A stretch of 64,000 bases of DNA, from assembly GCA_943736015.1 (NCBI GenBank), contig OX031060.1, positions 6,957,501-7,021,500 on the forward strand. Reading direction: 5' to 3'. The notes below the pieces were generated by a model, which had not been told where the DNA came from, did no database searches, and saw only the letters and a program-made list of their open reading frames with translations. The translations under genes and the position numbers were made by a program. Of the stretch, positions 54,806-64,000 are shown piece after piece; the first letter of the stretch is position 1, and every line of letters starts with the position of its first letter. The DNA comes from Tridacna crocea (taxonomy: Eukaryota; Mollusca; Bivalvia; Cardiida; Cardiidae).

Positions 54806-54841
54806 TATTTAAACAGTAAACGTCGGGGTAGTGAATCAGTC
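54806..54841 (+). promoter_or_regulatory. CDKN1: Core promoter: TATA-like box and initiator
   Basis: TATTTAAA at 54806-54813 lies about 32 to 25 bases upstream of the A in TCAGTC (54836-54841). TCAGTY is the invertebrate initiator, and the spacing is right for TFIID. The pair sits about 60 bases before the first ATG of the inhibitor. Confidence 0.7.
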
Positions 54842-54900
54842 TTGTACTAACTTCGAACGTGATAGGATACAGTTCAGTTGGAGAATATAAATTGATAGTG
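54838..54900 (+). other. CDKN1: Predicted 5' untranslated leader of the inhibitor gene
   Basis: It runs from the predicted initiator A at 54838 to the first ATG. It contains no upstream ATG, which fits scanning to 54901. The transcription start is inferred from the TATA spacing, not observed. Confidence 0.55.
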
Positions 54901-55396
54901 ATGCCCGTACAGTTTTGTTCTGGATTTTCTAAAAAGATGGAGAGTAAGAGTAGAGTGTGCAGAAATCTGTTTGGTTCACCTAACCATGAGGATTTACGAA
55001 AAGATCTGGATATCCAGTTAAAAGAAATGAACACTCTCAGTTCAGTACACATGAAGAAAACTTGGAATTACGACCCTGATATTGACAGTGGGCTAGATGG
55101 ACGTTATGAGTGGAGGTTAATTGATAAAGATGAGTACGTGCCCTCATTTTACAGAAAAACTTACAGACCCACGAAATTCCGTTCTAAGAGGAAACAAGTT
55201 GAAGTATCTAGTCACTTGGAGACGCCACCTAGCAGTCCGAGCTGTGCCAGTCCAGTTGCAGTGCTCGCCAGACTTCAGGGTTCGGTCACCAGTGTGGAAG
55301 ATGACCAGCACGCAGAAGATATTGAAAACATGCGAAGGGAGAATGAGTCCACTCCTGAAGCCAGAATAGTGCCAGTGAAACAGACGAAAATCGAAG
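54901..55396 (+). CDS. CDKN1: Coding exon 1 of the CIP/KIP inhibitor
   Basis: It holds residues 1-165 and the first base of codon 166, so it includes the whole CDI domain and the Ser/Pro-rich linker. It ends GAAG before GTGAGA, a good donor, and leaves the reading frame in phase 1. The GTG at 54859 is in frame but is not a likely start: it lies in the 5' leader, and no family feature maps upstream of the first ATG. Confidence 0.92.
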
Positions 55397-58300
55397 GTGA
55401 GAAAATTGTGTATTTTAACCCTTTCCCCAAAGACAAAATTTTAGACTGGTCCTAATATTGAAGGCACTTGCAGACGACAAAATATACATCAATAAAAACT
55501 TAAAAATTGTTTCCAGCAGGGCAGAAAACATTGTGGGATAAGTAGAAAATCATTCTCTTCTTTTCCGGCAATGTTTTCTAAATGTTTTTGAATATTTTCA
55601 AAAGGTAGTATAAACCAGGGATTGTTTGATAAAAGGTTAACATAGCTACTGTAGAGGAGAGAAAATGTCGTCTGCTATGTTTTACAAAAGAACAAATTTT
55701 CAGACTTGGATAACATTTGCAGATGAAAAATTAAAATGTTGGTAAAATGATTCACTTGATAGAGTGGTAAACAACGTGGGAAAAGGAAAAATGTTTCTAA
55801 CCAGCATTTTTTCCCATTTTTCTTTTATAGTGTGTTATTTTTTAGTCGCTAACTCCGGGAAAGGTTAAAAAGAAAACTTCGGGCGTAGTTCTTGCGTAGT
55901 TTTACTATGAAATAAACTTGACTGTCATGTAAAGTGAGGTGATCGTACGCAAGCGTGACTCACTCAGCATGCATCGGGGCGAATAGAAACAAGAGTACAC
56001 ACGTTATCTATTGTTTATTCACCTGATTTCGATATTCGGTCTAAATTCAAAGGTGTTTACAGATTGTAAAAAAAATTCGCACATAGAGTTTTTTCGTTAA
56101 TTTGAATAGATCTGTCAATTTTGTATGACACATCGTACTATATTAGTGCACGAAGCTGGCGCAATTCAACCGACAGATCATTTTCACTTCTTGCCGCAGA
56201 TTAATGGTAAAAAAATCGTGGCCGAAGACGAAATTGCTCGTAATGTATTTCATCGAATTTTACCGTATATCACCTTTTCTCTTTCGTAGATCTAAATTAA
56301 TTTTTATTCGGTTTAAAAAAAGGACCCAAAGATTTGCGATATCGTCGAATAGCCGCTAGATGCGTCCAAGCACCTACAGACATACTATTCAGTGTGGGTT
56401 TGATCAACATTGCCCGCGGAAAGGTAGTCTGATCGGAAGCAGCGCCATACTGCTCACTCTAAACAACACTGCAAAGTTGTAAATTTACGTCTAAAGAGTA
56501 GAAAACATTGCTGGTAAAGGAGAAAATGCTGGTTAACAGCATTTTCTCTTTTCCCATCATGTTTTCAAAAGTCTGGGCAACTCATTTCATATTGGACCAT
56601 TGTTTTCTTCTTTCTTTTTCACTCATTCCGACGTTTGAAATTTGGCAGTAAGTTACAGGCGAGTTGCATCCATGTGAAATGATTTAATCTTGTTTACTTC
56701 CCCCTCCTCCGTATTGAAGTTGTTTACATCCCGAAATTCGGTGACCACACTTTTAACCTACTTTACATTTCAACTTCATAACAATTCGTTCAAAAAAATG
56801 TTTGATGACGTATTACCTCTAGGGGCTTATTTGTTGTTTCAAGGTTGGGAATTGAAAGAAAATTTTGCAGGTACAAAGCGTCATGAACGCACAGCAATAT
56901 CGACAGATACTTATGATTTGTGTAATGCAGGCCCAAGAAATGTGGCCAACAGAGAAATTGCCCTGACCAAACGATTTCTTCTTTTGTTACGATGTTTTCA
57001 AACGTCATCTGTGTCACATTCGTTATGAGATTAAGAGCGAAACAAGAAAATTATTTCAAGAGAAGATAAAAAAGTCGGCTATATTCCTGATCTAACTCTT
57101 TATAATTTCAGCAGACGATAAAATTTTGCCTTGTCCAAACTGAAAGCATTTGCAGACGACAATTTTAGTGTGGCTCAAATGCTGCAATGTTTCTTTTGAT
57201 GGGGAGAAAACACTGTGAGAAAAGGAGAAAATGCTGGTTACCAGCATTTTCTCCTATTTCCACAATGTTTTAATCAGACTTCTTTCCCATTGTCGTCAAA
57301 AACCGGCATTGTGTTGGAAAGGATTATTTATATCAGTTTATAGCAACTCTCATTGATTCGGCGGGTATTTAAATTCAACGTGTTCGGTCCAGTTAATCAA
57401 ATATATGCGGGAAATACGTCTGCTTTTGTCCAAACCAAGTTCTGCCGTTCGATTGGGAAAATTTACGCTCCTTGTTTAAACTCGTTCAGATTTAGGTATT
57501 CTTATTTGTTCGTACGAATCCGATTAGATTGCGCGCTCCATTCATAAATCGAACGAGTTGGGACTTATCCGATCTACTTTGTTTACATTATGTAGGTTCT
57601 TTGTTATGGTGAATCACGGCTATCGAATATTGGTTTCGACTTGTTCGACTGTGTGTAGGCGATTTTTCCCACCACGTGAATGGATCTGAAGTGGCTTGAT
57701 TTTGAAAACATTGTGAAGAAAGAAAACAAATGCTCTGTCTTACAAGCAGTTATATCTACTCCTTTTCGACCATTCGTATTTCGTTCAATGAAAGTTAAAA
57801 CGTTCTTTTGGGCCAATATTTTCCCCCTAAATGTGTGCATATGTGTTTTCTAAAGACACGATGTTAATTTTATAGATAATGAAAAATTATTGTGATATGA
57901 AATTATGAAAAATTGAAGGGTTTTCGATTTCATTGCGATACAAGCTTCCTTTAACTCTTTACCAATCAATCAAAGGTTTTAACGATCCCTTGATGAAGCT
58001 TTTAGAAGATATTGTGGAGAAGGAGAGAAAATGCTGGTTTCCAGCATTTTCTCCTTTTCCTACAATATCTTCTACCATTTCAAAGAAAATTTTGGTCTTT
58101 TTTGCCAGTACTTGTTAATTGTCTTCCGAATGGTTTTAACTTATAATTGTCCAATATGTTTTTGTTCGCTTAGGTCTACGAAATAAACGTCTATTTATAT
58201 TCGATATTCTTGCGATGCGCAGTAAATATTGACATATTGCCAGGACCAGAAATCTCCCTGCACAAAGGATAGCTATCCTCTCGGAACTAGGAAAATCGAT

Positions 58301-58990
58301 TGTCACAGAAACTTTGCGCTGTGTTATAATACGCTATGTGTTAATTTGTTCTGTTTACAACATAGGCTAGTGTCCTACCGATTCTGCCTCGAAGGAATAG
58401 ATTGTGCCGTTGCCAGATGTTAACATAATTTGTTTGTGATCCGGCCAAATGTCACCCAGATACGTAGGTGTGGAAACTGATCTGTTCGCGAGGAACTGAG
58501 AAACAGAAAATCTAATTTAACTATTTTGCATTGTAGCCCCTCACCCCCCCCCCCCCCACACACACACACACACACACATTGGCGAAAGAAAATATTGGAC
58601 AAAATTTAATGCTTACCGAGATTCTTCGGTTTCAAGATTTCAAACGGGGAGAGGGTGTTACTAAATTTGACATAACACTCTAGGTCTACCCTTCAAATCG
58701 TTATTACAAATTAATTCTTGTACGGGAACTTATGTCTTTGATTGGAAAGATTTTACAAGGATTTAGACATGAAGACGTGAAATTACCTGTCAAATGAAAG
58801 CATTAATAAATTGAAACGATGCGTTTGTACGGCTAATTTTCTTCTTGGTTGATCGACCAGTCGTTTAAAACTTTGTATTTTTCCTGTATTTGCAGATTTT
58901 ATGCGAGTAAAGAAGCCATCCAAACGAAGACTTGAAGATGATTTAAGCGACGAGGAACCATCTTCAAAATCGCAGAGGACGTCGCATTAG
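54901..58990 (+). CDS. CDKN1: CIP/KIP cyclin-dependent kinase inhibitor (p21/p27/Dacapo-like), spliced
   Basis: The coding sequence is join(54901..55396, 58896..58990), giving 196 residues; human p27 is about the same length. Residues 20-25 CRNLFG form the cyclin-binding motif. Residues 54-58 TWNYD and 67-71 GRYEW match the CDK-binding part of the CDI domain, and 81-90 (PSFYRKTYRP) match the inhibitory helix, with Y84 in the place of the tyrosine that enters the kinase ATP pocket in p27. The middle (105-155) is Ser/Pro-rich, with S/T-P sites at T108, S112, S117 and T151. Residues 161-168 (QTKIEDFM) resemble a PIP box, followed by a basic stretch (KKPSKRR) suited to nuclear import. By family knowledge it binds and inhibits cyclin-CDK complexes in the nucleus and restrains G1/S. 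An in-frame TGA at 54832 and the first ATG at 54901 set the start. A second ATG at 54937 has the stronger context (AAGATGG) and may also be used. Confidence 0.93.
55415..55640 (+). mobile_element. Pal-A copy next to the splice donor
   Basis: TTAACCCTTTCCCC to GATAAAAGGTTAA. The palindrome is partly lost (GTAGAAAATCATTCTC). Confidence 0.85.
55675..55869 (+). mobile_element. Decayed Pal-A copy in intron 1
   Basis: AACATTTGCAGATGAAAAATT and ACCAGCATTTTTTCCC, end GGGAAAGGTTAA. Confidence 0.6.
56493..56580 (+). mobile_element. Pal-A core fragment in intron 1
   Basis: GAAAACATTGCTGGTAAAGG and TTTCTCTTTTCCCATCATG. Confidence 0.7.
57092..57327 (+). mobile_element. Pal-A copy in intron 1
   Basis: CTAACTCTTTATAATTTC start, CATTTGCAGACGACAATTTT, palindrome with CACTGTGAG on the left and CCTATTTCC on the right. 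Confidence 0.8.
57951..58160 (-). mobile_element. Pal-A copy in intron 1 with mirrored changes
   Basis: TTAACTCTTTACC start. Both arms read GAAGATATTGT instead of GAAAACATTGT. Confidence 0.8.
58544..58580 (+). repeat. C tract and (CA)n in intron 1
   Basis: C11 followed by about ten CA units. Confidence 0.9.
58896..58990 (+). CDS. CDKN1: Coding exon 2 of the CIP/KIP inhibitor
   Basis: A pyrimidine-rich tract ends in TTTGCAG at 58889-58895. The first two bases complete Asp166, and the frame then reads 30 more residues to TAG at 58988-58990. It supplies the second half of the PIP-like motif (DFM), the basic cluster KKPSKRR and an acidic Ser-rich tail ending in SQRTSH. Frame, phase and C-terminal composition all agree with the family. 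The exon is too short to be found by ORF length. Confidence 0.9.
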
Positions 58991-59022
58991 ACTAGAATAT
59001 TATTTATTTAGAATATTTATTG
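58991..59022 (+). other. CDKN1: 3' untranslated end of exon 2 with splice donor
   Basis: ATTG followed by GTGAGTATC at 59023 is a near-ideal donor. It lies 32 bases after the stop, inside the roughly 50-base limit below which a downstream junction does not normally trigger nonsense-mediated decay. Confidence 0.65.
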
Positions 59023-59050
59023 GTGAGTATCAACTTCGTCCCATCTTTAT

Positions 59051-59160
59051 TTGACAAGCCCAAAATTCAACGACCACGACACTTTTGAAAACATTGTGGA
59101 AAAAGGAGAAAATGCTGGTAAACCAGCATTTTCTCCCTTTTCCTCAATGTTTAATCACAT
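59051..59160 (-). mobile_element. Decayed Pal-A copy in intron 2
   Basis: GAAAACATTGTGGAAAAAGG and CTCCCTTTTCCTCAATG around a GGTAAACC centre. Confidence 0.7.
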
Positions 59161-59653
59161 TGTGAATTCATTTCCCATCATCCGGGCAATATTTCACTTG
59201 CAGTTGTCAGAATTCTTTAAAGTTTGTAGGAGTGTTCATTTCCTTGTTTGTAAAAAGACATGAATTATCTATGTCAAGTTTACCATTAAATATGGAGGTT
59301 ATTTATAGGCCATTTTACAGGTTGCAACTAGTGCAAACATATAAATGCATGATTGTGAAATAATTATTTTATATGCGGAAAAAAAATATTGTGTAGGAAA
59401 AGGAGAAATGTAGAAAGCATTATGTAGAAAGAGTAGTAATTGCTTGTCTTAAGCATGTGCCTCTATTTCTATAATGTTTTACCGAATTCGTCCTTCTGCC
59501 TTTGCCCGATAGTGTAATTTGGTTTACTTACTGAACTTTGTTGTTGGCGCCAAAATTTGGGATCTATTTTATTTATTGCGCAACGGTAGCAGAAGATGTG
59601 ACTTGCCCTGACCTGCGTGTAAAAACGTGACATGAAAACAAAATTCAGTTTCC

Positions 59654-59845
59654 AACCCTTTGCCACACAATTCTGGGTTTAAGTAACTGTGGTAAAGTTT
59701 TTGAAAACATTTTGGATAAGGAGAAAATGCTGGTAACCAGGATTTTCTCCTTTTCCAGAATGTTTTCTAATCTTTCAGAGAAGCATCTTGACGATTCAGC
59801 CTTCTGGATTTGTCGTCTGCTAAAACAATTAATTCGTCCGAGGCC
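59654..59845 (-). mobile_element. Pal-A copy in intron 2
   Basis: CAACCCTTTGCCACACAATTC start, GGATAAGGAGAAAATGCTGG and TTTGTCGTCTGCTAAAAC. Confidence 0.75.
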
Positions 59846-61702
59846 TATATTCGCTTAACTTGTATTACCTGTGGCGTCGCTTCAACACGACATGCTTATT
59901 TTGCGTCAGATTTTTTTTTAAACGGGCTGTTTTCATGAATATTTATATTTTTGTGGTTTTTGTGTATGAGTTTCTTTTCGGCGACGTTCACCCCATCCTT
60001 TCAAACTGCCATGGGCTTCTTGCTCGGTCAAACGTTTCCCGCCCCGAAAAGCACGTGTCGATCTTCAAGATGAGCAGCGGCTTTCGTTGTCTCTTCTGTT
60101 TTGTCCAAATATCATATTATTCGACAAGATACATAGCAATATGTGGTTAAATATCACCTTGGGTCGAGTCCAAAAGCTGCATATGACGCGACGAAAATTA
60201 GGAAAAGGTTTGCGAGCTAGTAAATTAATGTCGGCCGGTGTAGTAAAACTTTGACAGATTTTTACACACGTTTCCGGGGCCCGCGGAGCGCTATTTGCAT
60301 ATAGCTAGTGACCCAGCGTGTGAAATTCGCCTGGATCGAGTGTGTACTGTGATCACGTGACCCGTTGTCGAGGTTACTGGCGCGTAACCTTTTACGATAG
60401 ATGCTAAAAATACACTCGATCGCTATGGAAAAGTATACGACCCCATCCACGTGGTAAGGCTGGGGTGTAGTAAAGTTTATGTATTTTTATCGTAGCAACT
60501 TCCAGTTGTCGTTTTGTTCGGCTTGTACTTTGACGCTATTCAAAACTAACGTGGGAAAATGGGATATCAAATTTGAACGCTCTTTTGTGACTGCGTAACT
60601 GAAGTATGGGTCGAGTGAAATGATTAACTCTAGTCGTTATCTCCGTCCTTTGTAATAACCACGAGGTCAAATTGAAAACGGTTTAACCACAGGTTGTAGC
60701 AAATACAAACTAAAATTATTGAACTGAATTTTTCCCAAATGTTTTGTTCCACGTCTTTCGAACTAGACCTAAATCCCTCTATCTGGAGCTCTGTGTAGGC
60801 TATTCAATCTAATAACTTTAGTTTCAATTCTCATTTCAGCTTACCAAAGCAAGTGCTATCCATGTTGGGCCTGTAGTTTTGGACTTGAAAATTCCAAGGC
60901 CGGAGTTACTCCATGCCATGCTTCTGTTCAAGTTATCGCTGTTTCAACCATGAAGAATAACAATGCATGAGCAGCGTGTGTTCCAAATTTTATGATCTCA
61001 GCACGTGCAGAGGAGTTGCTATGGTAACTGACCCAATGGAATGTGATAGTTAAGCGGCCCTAAAGGGCACTCACCTCCATCAAATGGACTGGTAGTAGTT
61101 GAATAACCAGGAGAAAAAAAATACACGAAAATATTGTAATTATAAGACAATGGAAATATTGGTGAAGCAGTCACTTCTGAAGTGATTAGTTGTGTCTGAT
61201 CGTATATAGTGTTATTATTTTAATTAACATCAGAAGGAGAACTGTAGTGACCATGTCTTTTTTTAAGAAAGAAGGTATTTTTTTTTCTTTGATGAACGAA
61301 ATTTTGTATTGGGAATTAAACAGCCATTGTGACCCTTGCCCCAAGTCATGACTGTTAGAGTCTGGTTTCAGGAAAAAATACCTTGGATTATTTCTGATCA
61401 TTCTAAACTGTATTCGAATTACAAATTTCACAAGTATCAGAATTTCTGATTTGCTTAAATGAAATGTTGTTTGTGCCAATCAAAAATGTGTTTCTGTGAA
61501 ATTTAGAATGTTCTGAATGCTTTTTAGAATGGTTAGTGAAATGGATCCAGATATGGTATTAATTGTGGCCCAGGAATGATAGGATCATAATGTAAAACCT
61601 CAGAGTTGCTAGGCTATTTATGTGAAAAAAGGACCTTTTATACATAGCTCCAAGAGAGAGTGATGGTTTTCTTAATCCATGATTTCTATTTGAAACTCTT
61701 TC

Positions 61703-61757
61703 TTGTGGGTACGCATTAGAATCGTCTCAATGAGACGATTCTAATGAGTACCCACAA
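61703..61757. repeat. 55-base hairpin within the predicted 3' UTR
   Basis: Two 27-base arms, starting TTGTGGGTAC, pair with one mismatch around a single A. It is either a small foldback element or an RNA structure of the inhibitor transcript. No second copy is seen in the window. Confidence 0.75.
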
Positions 61758-62034
61758 CATAAGGTTTAGTGGAGAATCATTAATATTTTTGATTTGGAAA
61801 CTCAAAATCACTCCCTGTATCTGTAGCATTGTTAAATGTGTCCTTTTTTATTTTCCTTTCCCTCAACTATTTCTTATTCCTGTCCGTCAGTTTCTAAATT
61901 TAGTGGCAAAGACTGTGTGATAATGGGATAATTTAATTGTAGATTTATTGAAAAAAAAAAATAATGACCTAAAATTATATCAGCTGAAGGTATGACATTT
62001 TCATACCCCTCTTTATTAGCCATAATAATTACAC

Positions 62035-62040
62035 AATAAA
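62035..62040 (+). terminator. CDKN1: Candidate poly(A) signal AATAAA
   Basis: AATAAA is followed within 20 bases by TTTTTTTGTT, a suitable U/GU-rich downstream element. It is the only canonical hexamer I see between 60840 and 64000. An adjacent A run makes false priming a risk for any cDNA evidence. Confidence 0.4.
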
Positions 62041-62622
62041 AAAAGGGCATTTTTTTGTTCAAGGAAGGTTCGAGGCCAATTTGATCATTATCGAATAGGG
62101 AAGGTGCATGTATTGCTTGAGGGAAATGCATTTTTTAATGTCTTGACATAAGTAAAATAAGACTAATTATTACAATGGACTGACCAGAGTAAGGTGGAGA
62201 TTTGACAAAGTAGAGAAACGTCCTATTTTGTCGTACCTCTTATCTCTCTGTGTTCAACCATAGATAAGTCAAAATGTTCCCTTTGGCAAAAACTGTCATT
62301 TTCTCATTAAACGATAGGTATATATTGACAGATGAAGATGAGTTTTTCTTGTCCCAATTTGGCCCAGGGCCCTGTAGATAATGAAAATCGAGTAGATCTA
62401 GCTATCTTTGTTGTTTCACCAAAGAAAGTACACATGTAAGTGGGCCAATCCGTGTCAACATTCATCTTGCCCCATTTTTTTTTATCATGCCCGAGGTCTG
62501 CTCTAACAGTCATGACGAGCAAGGGTTATTTTTTCTTAATCCAAAAAATTGAACACTTTATATTTATTATTTAATTTACTTTTTGGCAGCAACATTTATG
62601 TAACATTTCGTTTCACATCTAT

Positions 62623-62836
62623 TTAACCCTTTACCAGATTATCCGATTTTAAATCCAAAGCATGTACAGCAAGAAGGTGATCTGCATGAGATTCCCATGA
62701 TGGGACTTGTCTCTGGAGGAAGTTGAAAACATTGTGGGGAAAGGAGAAAATGCTGGTTACCAGCATTTTCTCCTTATCCCACAATGTTTTATGAAGCTTC
62801 CTTCCTCGGAATCGTTAAAACAAAGTAAAGGGTTGA
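62623..62836 (+). mobile_element. Pal-A copy
   Basis: TTAACCCTTTACCAG to GTAAAGGGTTGA. Perfect central arms near 62727-62790. The block before the palindrome is diverged. Confidence 0.85.
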
Positions 62837-64000
62837 CTTCTTGTAATATTTTGTTTTTTGTAATATTTTGTTTTTGATATATAAAGTAACAATCATTTCA
62901 AATTCAGATGTCGGAAGAATGCGCATTCTTTTCGAAGACCATTTTCATTAGAATCACATTGAGAAGGAAAATAATCAGACATTGGTATAAAACCTGGGGT
63001 AGATATTAGCTGTAGAATTAATACATACCGTATGTGTTCAAGCAATATTTCTTTCAGGGTTTTGTTTCATGTAAAATGGAGTCATTCAGCGGCGGTATCG
63101 ATTATTAAGGAAAAAAGCAAAGTTCAGAAAGGTTTCGCATGAAAAAAACATTTCCTTTTCTAAAAATGGTGTAGTGATGACGTCATATATGTGAGTGACT
63201 ATTTTTTTATGAATATAATGTATGGAAATACATTATGTCATAAAATCTATTGATCTTACACTTTTTATGAAGTCTTTATTTCACGAGAGGTTTTTAGAAG
63301 AAGGCAGTGTATTGTGACCCTTTTCTGATCTTTCTAAATATAAACAAATTAAAGGAAAGAAGTTGGAAAAGTTGCCATTTTGTTGAACAGATTGGCTTTT
63401 GGAATATAGTGTGCAGTAATATTAATGGCCGTTGAGTGGTATAATTTCGTGATATAAAAACGGATGTTTTTATACGCGATTTTAATCTAAATCACTCGTA
63501 TAGAGCCAATTTTAATTTTGCTGTTATTTTCAACAGTCAATTTGTGAAGATAATTTGGTAATATTTTTCTTCCCTTTTTATTTGTTGTCGTTAGTATTGG
63601 TAAAAATGATTGGTAAAGCACGCTGTTGTGTCTCCTTGACAACATGAAATTGCAAATTTGTAGCTTCAGTTCGTTCCATAAAGGTTTTTAACTTCGTTTT
63701 CAGTTTTCATTTTGTCCACCAATTTTGCATTTGTTCATTCATAATTTGGTGCAATGTTTGAATAGCTTTTTGGGTTGTTCAAATAACCGGAGTCTAAATG
63801 GTGTTGTTTTTGTTCATGATGATAGTAAGCTGGGGCTTTGGGGATTGTTATTCTACAAAGTCCAGAAAGAAAAAAATCAGCAACATCAACGAATGTAGAA
63901 CCAACATGTTTAATGTCGCTTCTCTTACCCAGTTATATTCAATGACAGGAATACATCTTGTAAAGTTATAACTTACATAATGTTACAGAGCTTCAGACAG
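62837..64000. other. No feature recognised
   Basis: AT-rich sequence with no repeat match, hairpin or exon that I can support. TGACGTCA-like GATGACGTCATATA lies at 63177. Confidence 0.4.

Larger units (their letters stand above)
55397..58895 (+). other. CDKN1: Intron 1 of the inhibitor gene (phase 1, 3.5 kb)
   Basis: Donor GTGAGA at 55397 and acceptor TTTGCAG ending at 58895. It holds Pal-A copies at 55415, 55675, 56493, 57092 and 57951, further decayed pieces, and a CA/C tract at 58544-58580. Unread-through, the intron ORF would stop inside the first Pal-A copy. Confidence 0.88.
59023..60839 (+). other. CDKN1: Predicted intron 2, in the 3' untranslated region
   Basis: It runs from donor GTGAGT to TTTCAG ending at 60839. 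A branch-like CTAATAAC lies at 60809-60816, followed by a pyrimidine-rich tract. It contains decayed Pal-A copies near 59051-59160, 59380-59480 and 59654-59845. From 60150 to 60800 I see no repeat or exon. Confidence 0.55.
60840..62060 (+). other. CDKN1: Predicted non-coding exon 3 (3' UTR)
   Basis: It begins after the acceptor at 60838-60839 and has no extended ORF. The end is placed just after the only AATAAA I find downstream (62035). It carries the 55-base hairpin at 61703-61757. Human CDKN1B also has a non-coding last exon (from memory), so the layout is plausible, but no transcript supports it here. Confidence 0.45.

Noticed and set aside
54859..54900. Upstream GTG start for the inhibitor
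   Set aside because: It is in frame but falls in the predicted 5' leader. An AUG follows at 54901, and non-AUG initiation has no support here.

Overview
The window is eukaryotic nuclear DNA, AT-rich and almost entirely non-coding. The dense palindromic MITEs, tRNA-derived SINEs and short minisatellites, together with an invertebrate-type CIP/KIP gene, suggest a marine mollusc, most likely a bivalve. I infer this from the repeat style, and the species cannot be read from the window. I see no bacterial, viral or organellar genes, no rRNA, no CRISPR array and no functional tRNA.

One convincing gene is present, on the + strand near the right end. It encodes a 196-residue CIP/KIP cyclin-dependent kinase inhibitor (p21/p27/Dacapo family), joined from 54901..55396 and 58896..58990. 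It has a TATA/initiator core promoter (54806-54841), a phase-1 intron, a stop codon 32 bases before a second splice donor, and a non-coding third exon that probably starts at 60840. The coding intron splits the Asp codon of a PIP-box-like motif, which is the place where vertebrate p21 is interrupted. Piggyback elements have filled both introns, and one lies only 18 bases past the first splice donor.

The rest is a mosaic of short non-autonomous elements, named here by letter. Pal-A (more than 50 copies, about 225 bp) has TTAA target sites, ends CCCTTTACC/GGTAAAGGG and a near-perfect central palindrome with arm GAAAACATTGTGGGAAAAGG. 'Orientation +' means that the block with GCATTTGCAGACGAC lies left of the palindrome. 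Pal-B (3 copies) has the same plan with a different palindrome. Pal-C is a TTAA hairpin family with arms around AGATCAGACTGCAC. Pal-D and Pal-E are hairpin families built on CAGCCTGCGCAG. Pal-F has ends CGTATTCACCAACC. Family G is a 350-bp repeat without obvious inverted ends. L is a TTAA element with ends GGTAAGACCTGT. M is an 83-bp perfect palindrome. The TTAA site and CCC-type ends point to piggyBac-like transposases supplied in trans. No piggyBac transposase lies in the window.

Other elements are an internally deleted mariner (3867-4441) with a readable D34D end, a MULE-like element with a 9-bp target duplication (8951-9313), about two dozen SINE pieces, and three minisatellites (8131-8685, 50380-50880, 51806-52150).

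The most unusual signal is that substitutions in the palindromes often occur in both arms of the same copy, in several families. This implies arm-to-arm correction, template switching or selection for the hairpin. Pal-A copies also chain together through a single shared TTAA, and two of them sit in the same TTAA of Pal-D.
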